45,292 nt of DNA. It comes from Streptomyces lydicus (lineage in GTDB: Bacteria > Actinomycetota > Actinomycetes > Streptomycetales > Streptomycetaceae). The translations under genes were made by a program, and so were the position numbers. The notes beneath the pieces are model-generated. The model did not search any database and was not told the origin of the DNA. It saw nothing but the letters and a program-made list of their open reading frames with translations. The DNA is taken from positions 1-45,292 of the forward strand of contig NZ_JNZA01000047.1 in assembly GCF_000717345.1 (NCBI RefSeq). Direction: 5' to 3'. Below, piece after piece: positions 1-9,134 of this stretch; position 1 is the first letter of the stretch, and each line of letters starts with the position of its first letter.

Positions 1-2
1 GC

Positions 3-1121
3 CCCGCCCCGCCCGCTGACGAAACGCCGACGCCGGGCCCCGTCCCGCCCGGTGAGCCCCCCGCCAGGCGCGTTCCGTCGCCGCCCCCGCCGCCTTCCGA
101 ACCGATCCCCCTCAAGGCCACCGGCCCGGGGGCGCGTCCGCGCGAGGTCGCCCGGAGTGCGCCCCCGCCGGCTCCGGCCGTCACGTACATCGGTGACCGG
201 CCCCCCACCTACGAGGCCGAGCCGGCCGCGCTGCCCGCCGCCGACCCCGCCGCGCTCGACGAGCTGGTGCCCGACACCGCGCTGGAGGGTGCCCAGTACG
301 GCTCGCTGACCCTCCGCGCCGCCTCCCAGCGCGGCGACTCCGCCCGTTACCGCGGCGACGTGCGCCGCGATGCGCTGCTCACCGCCCGCTTCGGTGCCGG
401 CCGGCACGCGCTGATCCTGGTCGCGGTGGCCACCGGCCGGCCGGCCGTCGAGGGCGCCCATCGCGCCGCGCGCGACGCCTGCGGCTGGATCGGCAGCGCG
501 GTCGGCCGCAGTTACACCCAACTGGCGGAGGACATCCGCGCGGACCGTCGCGGTGACCTGAAAGCCGGCCTTCAGCGGCTCACCGACCGCAGCTACGGCA
601 AGCTGCGCGCCCGGGCCCTGGAGCGCGGCGGCCCGCCGGAGCAGTACACGGCGGCCCTGCGCTGCCTGCTGCTGCCCGCCGACCCGGACTGCCGGACGCG
701 GGTCTTCTTCGGTGTCGGTGCGGGCGGCCTGTTCCGGCTGCGCGACGGCGCCTGGACCGACCTGGAGCCGGTCGCGACGGACCACGGCACACCCGACCCC
801 ATCCCAGCCCCCATCCCCGTCACCGACGCCCCGGCCCGCCCCGGCCCGGGTCTGCCGCACGGCCCCGGTACGGCGGAGTACCCGGCGCGCCCGGAGCCGT
901 TCCTCTTCCACGCGGCGTTCGGCCGGCCGGGTGACGCCCTGCTGCTGTGCAGCGCCGGACTCGCCGACCCCCTGCGGCAGGAGCCGGCCTTCGCCGCCCA
1001 TCTGGCCGATCGGTGGTCCACGCCCGAGCCGCCGGGCCTGGTCCCGTTCCTCGCCACCGCGCAACTGCGTGCCAAGGGCCACGCCAAGGACCGCACGGCC
1101 GTCGCGGTGTGGGAGGCGTAG
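3..1121 (+). CDS. PP2C-like protein, N-terminus cut by window edge, probably a pseudophosphatase
   Basis: The frame is open from base 3 to the TAG at 1119-1121, so the true start lies before the window. The visible N-terminal ~85 residues are a proline-rich, low-complexity linker. A domain resembling the bacterial PP2C (PPM) serine/threonine phosphatases follows: GDVRRDA matches the family's G-x-R-Q-D-A block, GDALLLCSAGLADPL matches GDxLLLCSDGLA, and KDRTAVAVW matches the closing DDRT block. Intact members bind two metals through aspartates in a DGAGS block and in SDG. Here the first block reads ATGRP and the second SAG, so metal binding and catalysis are doubtful. The family is likely; the loss of activity is inferred from residues only. 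It may act as a regulatory or scaffold protein. No partner gene is visible because the upstream side is missing. Confidence 0.6.
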   Translation, partial: PAPPADETPTPGPVPPGEPPARRVPSPPPPPSEPIPLKATGPGARPREVARSAPPPAPAVTYIGDRPPTYEAEPAALPAADPAALDELVPDTALEGAQYGSLTLRAASQRGDSARYRGDVRRDALLTARFGAGRHALILVAVATGRPAVEGAHRAARDACGWIGSAVGRSYTQLAEDIRADRRGDLKAGLQRLTDRSYGKLRARALERGGPPEQYTAALRCLLLPADPDCRTRVFFGVGAGGLFRLRDGAWTDLEPVATDHGTPDPIPAPIPVTDAPARPGPGLPHGPGTAEYPARPEPFLFHAAFGRPGDALLLCSAGLADPLRQEPAFAAHLADRWSTPEPPGLVPFLATAQLRAKGHAKDRTAVAVWEA

Positions 1122-1253
1122 CGCGGAGCGCACGCGGGGACCGGAGGAGGCGCACCCCGGAGGCGGGCCCCGGCGACCCGTGGGTTCATGGGAGGGCAGC
1201 CAGGGGACCCGTCAGCGGGCAGCCGCCCCACCCGGCGAAGGAGCGACAGAGAC

Positions 1254-2996
1254 ATGGCGAAGCAGACCGTGGCCGAGCAGTTCGTGGACATCCTGGTGCG
1301 GGCGGGGGTGCAGCGGCTCTACGGGGTCGTCGGGGACAGCCTGAACCCGGTCGTGGACGCCGTGCGCCGGACCTCGGGGATCGACTGGATCCAGGTCAGG
1401 CACGAGGAGGTCGCCGCGTTCGCGGCCGGCGCGGAGGCACAGCTCACCGGCAAGCTCGCGGCCTGTGCCGGCTCCTGCGGGCCGGGCAACCTCCACCTCA
1501 TCAACGGTCTGTACGACGCCCACCGCTCGATGGCCCCGGTCCTCGCCCTCGCCTCCCACATCCCCTCCAGCGAGATCGGCACCAACTACTTCCAGGAGAC
1601 CCACCCCGACCGGCTGTTCGCCGAGTGCAGCCACTACAGCGAACTGATCTCCAGCACCCGGCAGATGCCGCGGGTGCTCCAGACGGCGATCCAGCACGCC
1701 ATCGGCCAGAGCGGGGTCGCGGTCGTCTCCCTGCCCGGTGACATCGCCGCCGAGCAGGCCCCCGAGCGGACGATCGAACACGCGCTGGTCACCTCCCGGC
1801 CCTCGGTACGCCCCGGCGACGCGGAGATCGACAAGCTGGCCCGGATGATCGACGAGGCCGGCAAGGTCACGCTGTTCTGCGGCAGCGGCACGGCCGGCGC
1901 GCACGCCGAGGTGATGGAGTTCGCCGAGCGGGTCAAGGCCCCGGTCGGGCACGCGCTGCGCGGCAAGGAATGGATCCAGTACGACAACCCCTACGACGTC
2001 GGGATGAGCGGTCTGCTCGGCTACGGCGCCGCCTACGAAGCCACCCACGAGTGCGATCTGCTGATCCTGCTCGGCACCGACTTCCCCTACAACGCGTTCC
2101 TGCCCGACGACGTCAAGATCGTCCAGGTCGACGTCCGGCCCGAACACCTGGGCCGCCGCACCAAGCTCGACCTCGCGGTCTGGGGGGACGTGCGCGAGAC
2201 GCTGCGCTCGCTGATCCCCAGGGTGCGGGAGAAGACCAGCCGCAAGTTCCTGGACCGGATGCTGAAGAAGCACGCGGACGCCCTGGAGGGCGTGGTAAAG
2301 GCATACACCCGCAACGTGGAGAAGCACACGCCGATCCACCCGGAGTACGTCGCCTCCATCCTGGACGAGGAGGCCGCAGACGACGCGATCTTCACCGTCG
2401 ACACCGGCATGTGCAACGTGTGGGCGGCCCGCTACCTCAGCCCCAACGGCCGCCGTAGGGTGATCGGTTCGTTCAGCCACGGCTCGATGGCGAACGCGCT
2501 GCCGCAGGCGATCGGCGCCCAGTTTCTTGACCGCCGACGCCAGGTCGTCTCGATGTCCGGCGACGGCGGATTCAGCATGCTGATGGGCGACTTCCTCACC
2601 CTCGTCCAGTACGACCTGCCGGTGAAGGTGGTGTTGTTCAACAACTCCTCGCTGAGCATGGTCGAGCTGGAGATGCTGGTCTCCGGTCTCCCGTCGTACG
2701 GCACCACCTACCGCAACCCCGACTTCGCCGCCATCGCCCGCGCGGCCGGCGCGCACGGCGTGCGCGTGGAGAAGCCCAAGCAGCTGCGCAGCGCACTGCG
2801 CGACGCCTTCAAGCACAAGGGCCCGGCGCTGGTCGACGTGGTCACCGACCCCAACGCCCTGTCCATCCCGCCGAAGATCAGCGCGGAGATGGTGTCCGGC
2901 TTCGCGCTGTCGGCGGGAAAGATCGTGCTGGACGGCGGCGTGGGACGGATGCTCCAGATGGCGCGGTCCAACCTGCGCAACGTCCCCCGGCGGTGA
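1254..2996 (+). CDS. poxB: Thiamine-dependent pyruvate dehydrogenase (quinone), PoxB type
   Basis: This 580-residue enzyme is close to the 572 residues of E. coli PoxB, which oxidatively decarboxylates pyruvate to acetate and CO2 and passes electrons to membrane quinone, using ThDP and FAD. The N-terminal ThDP domain has the RHEEVAAFAAGAE block with the catalytic glutamate near residue 51. The C-terminal ThDP-binding motif starts with GDGG at residue 436 and ends at the NN pair near residue 463. The central FAD domain has the expected length. The last ~20 residues are basic and amphipathic, like the lipid-binding tail of PoxB. The start is the ATG at 1254, preceded by GAAGGAG at a 10-base gap; an in-frame upstream candidate at 1188 lacks a better site. 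Acetolactate synthase is a relative, but the residues and length favour PoxB. Confidence 0.9.
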   Translation: MAKQTVAEQFVDILVRAGVQRLYGVVGDSLNPVVDAVRRTSGIDWIQVRHEEVAAFAAGAEAQLTGKLAACAGSCGPGNLHLINGLYDAHRSMAPVLALASHIPSSEIGTNYFQETHPDRLFAECSHYSELISSTRQMPRVLQTAIQHAIGQSGVAVVSLPGDIAAEQAPERTIEHALVTSRPSVRPGDAEIDKLARMIDEAGKVTLFCGSGTAGAHAEVMEFAERVKAPVGHALRGKEWIQYDNPYDVGMSGLLGYGAAYEATHECDLLILLGTDFPYNAFLPDDVKIVQVDVRPEHLGRRTKLDLAVWGDVRETLRSLIPRVREKTSRKFLDRMLKKHADALEGVVKAYTRNVEKHTPIHPEYVASILDEEAADDAIFTVDTGMCNVWAARYLSPNGRRRVIGSFSHGSMANALPQAIGAQFLDRRRQVVSMSGDGGFSMLMGDFLTLVQYDLPVKVVLFNNSSLSMVELEMLVSGLPSYGTTYRNPDFAAIARAAGAHGVRVEKPKQLRSALRDAFKHKGPALVDVVTDPNALSIPPKISAEMVSGFALSAGKIVLDGGVGRMLQMARSNLRNVPRR

Positions 2997-3059
2997 GCGC
3001 GCGGACGGCAGCGGCTCCTGCCGGCGGGCCTCCCCGCGGACGACGGGAGACCGGCGCCG

Positions 3060-6000
3060 CTACCCGCCGTGCCGCTGCGGCCGCAACCGTAGCGTCAGGA
3101 TCTGGAACGGGCGCAGTGCGAGGGCGACGTCCGAGGTCGGTCCTTCCTCCTCGTCGTGCAGCGGGCGTTCCAGCAGGTCCGTCACGGTGACCCGTTCGAC
3201 GGGGAATCCCGGGGAGAGCGTGCCCGTCGCCCGGCCGCCCCGGGACTCGTAGAGCCGGACCACCACATCGCCGCTGCGGTCCTCGGCGAGCTTGACCGAC
3301 TCGACGGTGATCGCCGGCTGGTCGACGCGGATCAGCGGCGCGACGGGCGGTGCGGAGGCAGCTGTCCGCAGCGGGAGGTTCAGCGCCAGGCCCTCGGCCA
3401 CCGCGTCGCCCACCTCCGCGCCCGGCAGCAGCGCATAGGTCAAACGGTGGTGTCCCTGGTCGGTCCCGGGGTCGGGGCTGTGCGGGGCCCGCAGCAGGGT
3501 CAGCCGGGCGGTGGTGCCGAGTCCCCGCGGATGCGGGGTACGGCTGACGTCGTGGCCGTAGGTCGAGTCGTTGAGGAGGGCGACGCCGTACCCGGGCTCG
3601 GCGAGGCGCAGCCAGCGGTGGGCGCAGATCTCGAAACGGGCGGCGTCCCAGCTGGTGTTGGTGTGCGTGGGGCGGTGCAGATGCCCGAACTGGATCTCCG
3701 CGGTGGACCGTTCGGCGTGGACGTCCAGCGGGAACGCGGCCTTGAGGACCTTCTCCGACTCGTGCCAGTCGATGTCGGTGGTGATGTCGAGCCGACGGGA
3801 GCCCGCGCGCAGGGTCAGCTCCTGGGTGATCCGCGACGCACCGAACGCCCTGGTCACCCGCACGGTCGCGGACAGCGGCCCGGACGGGAGCAGCTCGACG
3901 GACTCGGCGTCGGTCAGGTCGGTGTGCCGGTGGAGGTAGTGCCGGTCGAGGTCCCAGGCGTCGTACCGGGTGGGGTGGTCGGGGTGCAGCTGGAGCAGAT
4001 TGCCGCGGGAGCCGGGCGCCAGGACCTCCCGCCCGGCGTGCAGATCGCGTACGGAGGCCAGCAGGCCGTCGGCGTCGATCCGGACGCGGAGCAGCCCGTT
4101 GTCGAGGGTGACGGTGCCCTCCCGCCGCTCGCTGCTCGTCCGTACCGGCGCCGGCGGCGGGGCGGAGTCCGGTGCGGGAAGCCGGACGACGGCCGAGCCC
4201 AGGGCGGGGACGTGGACGGGGACCGGGCGCCCGCCGGGCAGCTCGACGACCTCGTCCCGGTCGTAGGGCGAGGCGTTGAACACGGCTGGTGCGCCGTCGC
4301 CCGGGCCGCGACCGGCCGCGCCCAGTGCCGTGATCGCCGCCTCGGTGAGCTCGGTCAGCTCGGCCGTCACCGCCGCGTACGTCTCGCGCGCCTCCCGGTG
4401 CACCCAGGCGATGGACGAGCCCGGGAGGATGTCGTGGAACTGGTGCAGCAGCACGGTCTTCCACAGCCGGTCCAGCGCCTCGTACGGATACCGGTACGGC
4501 CCGCCGGGGCCCGACCGCACCGCCGCCGTCGCCGCCCACAACTCGGCCTCCCGCAGCAGGTGTTCGCTGCGCCGGTTGCCCTGCTTGGTCTTCGCCTGCG
4601 AGGTGTACGTCCCGCGGTGGAACTGCAGGTACAGCTCGCCCGACCAGACCGGCGCCGCCGCCCCGTACTCCTCGTGGGCGGCCTCGAAGAAGCGGGCCGG
4701 CGGCTCGATCGCGACGCGCGGGGAGCCCTCCAGGGAGCGCAGTCTGCGGGCCCGCTCCAGCATCTCGCGGGTCGGCCCGCCGCCGCCGTCGCCCCAGCCG
4801 AACGGCACCAGCGAACGGGTGGCGCGGCCCTTCTCGGCGAAGTTCCGTTCCGCGTGGGCCAGTTCGCGGGCGTGGAACTGGGCGTTGTAGGTGTCGACCG
4901 GCGGGAAGTGGGTGAAGACCCGGGTGCCGTCGATGCCCTCCCACCAGAAGGTGTGGTGCGGCATCCGGTCGGACTGGTTCCACGACAGCTTCTGGGTCAG
5001 GAACCACTTCGCACCGGCGAGCCGGGCCAGCTGCGGGAAGGCGGCGGTATAGCCGAAGGAGTCCGGCAGCCAGATCTCCTCGGTCTCCACCCCCAGCTCC
5101 TCCAGGAAGAACCGCTTGCCGTGCACGAGTTGCCGGGCCAGCGCCTCCCCGCCCGGCATGTTCGCGTCCGACTCCACCCACATCGAGCCGACCGGCGCCC
5201 AGGTGCCCTCCCGCACGGCCTCCTTGATGCGCTCCCAGATGTGCGGCTGGTGCTCCTTGACCCAGGCGTACTGCTGCGCCTGGGAGCAGGCGAACACCAA
5301 CTCCGGGTATTCCTTCGCCAGTTGGGTGACATTGGCGAAGGTGCGGGAGGCTTTGCGCACCGTCTCGCGCAGCGGCCACAGCCAGGCGGAGTCGATGTGC
5401 GCGTGCCCGGTGGCCGAGACGCGGTGGGCGCCGGCGGCGGCCGGGCGGCTCAGGACGTCGGCCAGCGCGGCCCGCCCGGCCGCCGCCGTGCCGCCGACGT
5501 CGTGCAGGTCGAGCGCGTCCAGCATGTCCTCCAGTGCGCGCAGGATCTCGTGCCGGCGGGCGCGGTCGGCGGGCAGCTCGTGCATCAGTTCCGAGAGCAC
5601 CTCGATGTCGAGGACGAGATGCCAGACCTCCTCGTCGAGGACGGCCAGGTCCGCCGAGGCGAAGACGTACAGCGGGCGGTCCGGCGCGGTGCGGATGTCG
5701 CCGAGGTCGGTGGGGCGGAAGTCGCGCAGCACCGCGGGGTTGGCGGCGGCCTCCAGCAGCAGCCGCACCTCCTCGCCGCCGCGCGCCGGGGCGGCGACCG
5801 GCACGTGCCGGTTGCGGGGGTGGATGCCCTTGAGGGGGACGCCGTCGGCGTCGTACACCAGGCCCTCCGCCTGGAAGCCGGGCCCGTCGCCGCTGAAGCC
5901 GGGGTCGATGACGGCCTCCACCCGCCGCCCCGCCCAGTCCTCCGGTACCTCGCCGGCCAGCCGGAACCAGCTCGTGGACCACGGCGGACCCCACGGTTCA

Positions 6001-6248
6001 CCGGCCCGGAACGGCTCGTACGCGGCCCGCAGCGCCTCGTCGACCGGCCTCGTTCCCCCGGCTCTGTCCCCCGAGCCCTCGGCGGTGCCCGAACCGGAGG
6101 CACCCCCCTGTGCCGGGGGCTCCCCGGTGCCGGGCGCCTGCCGGACGGCGAGCCGCAGCGGCACCCGCGCCGCGTACTGCGCGGGCCGGATGAACTGCTC
6201 CAGCGCCCGCTCCAGGCGCCCTTCCACCAGCAGTCGGTCGTCGTGCAC
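3060..6248 (-). CDS. Alpha-mannosidase, glycoside hydrolase family 38
   Basis: This 1062-residue protein has the full GH38 layout: an N-terminal galactose-binding-like region, a catalytic barrel, a three-helix bundle and C-terminal beta domains. The metal-binding motif HAHIDSAWLWP lies at residues 282-292, and the likely nucleophile is Asp396 in LPDSFGY. Family members hydrolyse terminal alpha-mannosides, here probably in the cytoplasm because no signal peptide is visible. A glycine/proline-rich insertion at about residues 38-68 interrupts the N-terminal domain and looks like a lineage-specific linker. The start is GTG at 6248, with GAGGAG five bases upstream. It converges on poxB with 63 bases between the stops. 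No sugar transporter or regulator is next to it, so the physiological substrate is unknown. Confidence 0.92.
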   Translation of the reverse strand: MHDDRLLVEGRLERALEQFIRPAQYAARVPLRLAVRQAPGTGEPPAQGGASGSGTAEGSGDRAGGTRPVDEALRAAYEPFRAGEPWGPPWSTSWFRLAGEVPEDWAGRRVEAVIDPGFSGDGPGFQAEGLVYDADGVPLKGIHPRNRHVPVAAPARGGEEVRLLLEAAANPAVLRDFRPTDLGDIRTAPDRPLYVFASADLAVLDEEVWHLVLDIEVLSELMHELPADRARRHEILRALEDMLDALDLHDVGGTAAAGRAALADVLSRPAAAGAHRVSATGHAHIDSAWLWPLRETVRKASRTFANVTQLAKEYPELVFACSQAQQYAWVKEHQPHIWERIKEAVREGTWAPVGSMWVESDANMPGGEALARQLVHGKRFFLEELGVETEEIWLPDSFGYTAAFPQLARLAGAKWFLTQKLSWNQSDRMPHHTFWWEGIDGTRVFTHFPPVDTYNAQFHARELAHAERNFAEKGRATRSLVPFGWGDGGGGPTREMLERARRLRSLEGSPRVAIEPPARFFEAAHEEYGAAAPVWSGELYLQFHRGTYTSQAKTKQGNRRSEHLLREAELWAATAAVRSGPGGPYRYPYEALDRLWKTVLLHQFHDILPGSSIAWVHREARETYAAVTAELTELTEAAITALGAAGRGPGDGAPAVFNASPYDRDEVVELPGGRPVPVHVPALGSAVVRLPAPDSAPPPAPVRTSSERREGTVTLDNGLLRVRIDADGLLASVRDLHAGREVLAPGSRGNLLQLHPDHPTRYDAWDLDRHYLHRHTDLTDAESVELLPSGPLSATVRVTRAFGASRITQELTLRAGSRRLDITTDIDWHESEKVLKAAFPLDVHAERSTAEIQFGHLHRPTHTNTSWDAARFEICAHRWLRLAEPGYGVALLNDSTYGHDVSRTPHPRGLGTTARLTLLRAPHSPDPGTDQGHHRLTYALLPGAEVGDAVAEGLALNLPLRTAASAPPVAPLIRVDQPAITVESVKLAEDRSGDVVVRLYESRGGRATGTLSPGFPVERVTVTDLLERPLHDEEEGPTSDVALALRPFQILTLRLRPQRHGG

Positions 6249-6447
6249 AGCGGCTCCTCACAGGGACGGGGTCGCGTCCGGGGCCCGGCCGGGGATCGTG
6301 GCCGGCTCGGATCAGACATACCCACTGGGGCCCGGCCCGTACGGCGCGCGGGGGAGCGGAAGTCGGCCGACCCGCAAGCGGAAGCATGGCGACTGATCCG
6401 ATGGGCATGCTGACCGTGAGGCTGTTCGAGACCGGACGCCGAGGTTC

Positions 6448-6939
6448 ATGGGGGCGGGGGAGAGAATGCGTCAGCCTGTGCGGCGCGAGGGACGGGAAAG
6501 ACCACAGGAGACGGACGGGCCGGGCCGGGGCGGGGGGACCGCGGCGCGGGCACCGGGCGTGCTGGAGCGCCGGGTGCGTCAAGCGGATCTACGGGCGGTC
6601 GGCGAGGTGCGCCGGGAGCTGCGGCAGTTATTGAGCCGCTGGTCGGCACCGGTCGACGGCGAACTCGCCGAGGTCGCGACCCTGCTGACCAGCGAACTGG
6701 TGACCAACGCCCTGGTGCACGCGGAGGGCGGTGCGATGGTCACGGCCCGGGTCGGCGACCGGCTGCGGGTGGAGGTGCGGGACTGTGACGGCGGGCGTCC
6801 GGAGGTGCAGGCGCCGACGACGGACGGGACCTCCGGGCGGGGGCTGATGCTGGTGCGTGCGCTGGCCGACGCCTGGGGCATACGCACCGACGGGTTCGGC
6901 AAGTGCGTGTGGTTCGAGCTGGGCGGCGGACCGGCCTGA
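6448..6939 (+). CDS. ATP-binding regulatory protein, RsbW/anti-sigma-like HATPase
   Basis: This 163-residue protein has a basic ~45-residue N-terminal extension and one GHKL/HATPase_c domain. The N box is visible in TLLTSELVTNALVHAEG, and the glycine-rich G box in GTSGRGLMLVRALA. Relatives are serine kinases that phosphorylate anti-sigma-factor antagonists, and Streptomyces carry dozens of orphan copies. No sigma factor or antagonist is adjacent, so its partner is unknown. The ATG at 6448 has a GAGG four bases upstream; an in-frame ATG at 6466 with a purine-rich stretch before it is an equally possible start. It converges on the DUF2637 gene with 40 bases between the ends. Confidence 0.82.
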   Translation: MGAGERMRQPVRREGRERPQETDGPGRGGGTAARAPGVLERRVRQADLRAVGEVRRELRQLLSRWSAPVDGELAEVATLLTSELVTNALVHAEGGAMVTARVGDRLRVEVRDCDGGRPEVQAPTTDGTSGRGLMLVRALADAWGIRTDGFGKCVWFELGGGPA

Positions 6940-6979
6940 CCGGAAGCGGGGGGTGTGGGCCGGCGCGGTCCGCCACCTG

Positions 6980-8071
6980 TCAGCCGATGTGCCGTTCGAT
7001 CTCGGCGAGTTTCTCCTCCAGGGAGTCCAGACGGGGCAGCGTCTGGGTGTCGTCCTCGGCGGTGAGATCCACGGTCCGCCGGGGGGCGGCCGAGACGTCG
7101 AAGGGGTCGGTCTCAGCGCCCGATACGGCCTTGAGGGCCGGGCGGGAGCGCACGGGCAGGTCTCCGGGAAGCAGTGGCACGGACTCGCCGGCTATGGCGG
7201 GGTCCGGACCGGCCACCTCCCCCGGGCCGGCCGCCGCCGGGCTCATCGCCAGCTGCCGGCCGCCACCGCGGCCGAGACCCCAGGAACGGTGCTGCCGGTT
7301 GAGGGCCTTGATGCGGGCCCGGTCGAGCTTGCCCTGCTCCCGCCTGCGCAGCCGGTTCTGCTCGTGCTCACGCCGGTCCTCACGGACCTCCTCGACCGCT
7401 TCGTCCAGCGTCCGTACGCCCTCCAGCAGCATCAGCGACCAGGCCGCGAAGGTCTCACGGGGGGCGCGCAGCCAGCGCACGATCCGGATCTGCGGCAGCG
7501 GACGGGGCACCAGGCCCTGTTCGCGCAGCGCCGCCCGGCGGGTCTGCTTCAGCGCCCGGTCGAAGAGGACCGCGGCGGAGAGCGACATACCGGCGAAGAA
7601 CTGCGGGGCGCCCGCGTGGTCCAGGCCGCGCGGTGCGTGCACCCAGTTGAACCACGCCGCGGCGCCCGCGAACGTCCACACCAGCATCCGCGAGCCGAGC
7701 GCGGCGTCGCCGTGGCTGGCCTCCCGTACGGCCAGTACGGAGCAGAACATCGCCGCGCCGTCGAGGCCGAAGGGCACCAGGTACTCCCAGCCCCCGGAGA
7801 GGCCGAGGTTCTGCACGCCGAAGCCGACCAGCCCGTGGAAGGACAGTGCGGCGGCGACCGCGGCACAGCAGAAGAGCAACAGATAGGAGGCGGAGGCGAA
7901 GACCGCCTCCTTGCGGCGCCGGCGCTCCTCGCTGCGCTCCCAGGAGTCCTCGCCGCCGGCCTTCGCGGCGGCGCGTCTGCCGCGCACCACCAGCGCCGCG
8001 GCAACCGTCACGGCGCCGAGCGACAGCACGCCGGGAACGAGCCAGTCCAGCGATATGTCCGTCGTTCTCAT
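6980..8071 (-). CDS. DUF2637-type multi-pass membrane protein with coiled-coil tail
   Basis: This 363-residue protein starts with a membrane segment at about 9-28, followed by a charged loop and further hydrophobic segments around 50-80, 88-110, 118-135 and 150-168. This pattern and the sequence GLDGAAMFCSVLAV match the actinobacterial DUF2637 family, some members of which occur in conjugative elements and phages. After residue ~190 comes a highly charged, helical, probably coiled-coil stretch (EVREDRREHEQNRLRRREQ), then an acidic and proline-rich tail. The function is unknown. I prefer the ATG at 8071, preceded by AAGGGA eight bases away, over the upstream GTG at 8128. No transfer genes are nearby, so a chromosomal cell-envelope role is as likely as a mobile origin. 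Confidence 0.75.
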   Translation of the reverse strand: MRTTDISLDWLVPGVLSLGAVTVAAALVVRGRRAAAKAGGEDSWERSEERRRRKEAVFASASYLLLFCCAAVAAALSFHGLVGFGVQNLGLSGGWEYLVPFGLDGAAMFCSVLAVREASHGDAALGSRMLVWTFAGAAAWFNWVHAPRGLDHAGAPQFFAGMSLSAAVLFDRALKQTRRAALREQGLVPRPLPQIRIVRWLRAPRETFAAWSLMLLEGVRTLDEAVEEVREDRREHEQNRLRRREQGKLDRARIKALNRQHRSWGLGRGGGRQLAMSPAAAGPGEVAGPDPAIAGESVPLLPGDLPVRSRPALKAVSGAETDPFDVSAAPRRTVDLTAEDDTQTLPRLDSLEEKLAEIERHIG

Positions 8072-8194
8072 GGTGGGGATCCCTTGCCTTGGATACGCGA
8101 TTTCGCGCGACATCCTGGCGGAATCCACCCCCGGCCCAGGGGGTTTCGAGGGAAGAGAACGCCAAGGAGGTCCAGGGCACGGCAGTTGGCGCGT

Positions 8195-8246
8195 GTCGTC
8201 TCGAACTCCCTTGCAAAGGGCGGGGGTTGAGTTCGAATACGACGAC
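8195..8246. terminator. Composite hairpin downstream of the FhuF-like gene
   Basis: The outer arm GTCGTC (8195-8200) pairs with GACGAC (8241-8246). The middle arm TCGAACTC (8201-8208) pairs with GAGTTCGA (8229-8236). An inner hairpin, CCCTT-GCA-AAGGG, lies between. The element sits just past the stop of the minus-strand FhuF-like gene and upstream of the DUF2637 start, so it probably ends one transcript. No U-tract follows, as is usual in Streptomyces. Confidence 0.45.
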
Positions 8247-8266
8247 TCGAACGGGTGGTGTGCGGG

Positions 8267-9106
8267 TCAGCTGGTTGCGGTGAGGCGGCTGATGCGATCC
8301 GCGTCGCAGGTGCGCGGGCAGGTGACGCAGGTGTCCTCGGGGCGCAGCGTGTAGAACATGCAGCAGCTGGCGCGGTCGCGGGTCGGCAGCGCCTCGCCGC
8401 GCGGACCGGTCAGGGTCCGGAACGCGGCGCTGCCCACGTACGGCGCGGTGGCGCCCGGCAGCAGCCGCTCCAGCTCGGCCACCGCGCGCGGCTCCTCGCC
8501 CAGCAGATGGCCCAGGTACCAGAGGCCCTCGACGATCTCGTCGGTCGCCATGCCCCACAGTGCCCGCGGGCCGCGCCGCATCCGGGTGCGGAACCCGTCC
8601 AGCACCGGCCGGAGGTGCTCGGCCACCGCGGACCGCACCTCCGCGCGCAGCGCCTCCTCGTCCGCCACGACCCGGGCGCCGGGCAGCCCCGCGGCCGGAT
8701 CGTCCGGCAGGCACCCGAACGCGTCGATACGCACCGCCATCCGGCCCAGCTCGCGCTGGAAGGAGACGTTCCCGACGGGCAGGTACGGGACCCGGCGGTG
8801 CAGGAACCACGGGATGGTGATCAGCAGGCACGCGGGCCAGGCGTAGCGGTGCAGGGCGAAGCTGGCCGTCACATCGGGCCGGGCGCGCTGCCCGTAGTCC
8901 CGCAGGATCTGTGCGTCGTCCCAGGCGAGGAAGGCGTCGAGCGCCTCGCCGCCGGCCGCGAGTCCGGCGGCCGTCACCCAACCGTCGCCCACCGGCGGCG
9001 CCTCGCCCCAGGTGGCCACCTGCAGACCGGGGAACACCGCGGAGAGCCGGGCGTAGGCATCGGCGACGGGGTGGGCGACGGGCGGGGCGGCGAGGGCAGA
9101 AGTCAT
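8267..9106 (-). CDS. FhuF-like [2Fe-2S] protein, probable ferric-siderophore reductase
   Basis: This 279-residue protein ends in the FhuF signature: two adjacent cysteines, ten residues, then Cys-x2-Cys (CCMFYTLRPEDTCVTC). In E. coli FhuF these cysteines bind a [2Fe-2S] cluster, and the protein reduces iron in hydroxamate siderophores in the cytoplasm. The N-terminal ~220 residues show the loosely conserved helical body of the family. The ATG at 9106 is preferred because GGTGG lies eight bases upstream; the GTG at 9118 overlaps that site. An iron-box palindrome lies 31 bases upstream, which supports an iron role. No siderophore transporter or synthetase is adjacent. Confidence 0.8.
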   Translation of the reverse strand: MTSALAAPPVAHPVADAYARLSAVFPGLQVATWGEAPPVGDGWVTAAGLAAGGEALDAFLAWDDAQILRDYGQRARPDVTASFALHRYAWPACLLITIPWFLHRRVPYLPVGNVSFQRELGRMAVRIDAFGCLPDDPAAGLPGARVVADEEALRAEVRSAVAEHLRPVLDGFRTRMRRGPRALWGMATDEIVEGLWYLGHLLGEEPRAVAELERLLPGATAPYVGSAAFRTLTGPRGEALPTRDRASCCMFYTLRPEDTCVTCPRTCDADRISRLTATS

Positions 9107-9134
9107 GCGGGAGACCACCGAATCGCGATCGTTA

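Noticed and set aside
2878..5994. A very long minus-strand frame overlapping the alpha-mannosidase gene
   Set aside because: It is the shadow of the GH38 gene in another frame; its translation is Arg/Pro/Gly-rich with no family motif.
6980..8071. Integrated conjugative element suggested by DUF2637
   Set aside because: There is no integrase, replication, Tra gene, tRNA or att-like repeat nearby.
8201..8246. GAGTTCGAATAC sequence suggesting a tRNA T-arm
   Set aside because: No acceptor, D or anticodon arms can be formed around it; it is part of a terminator-like hairpin.
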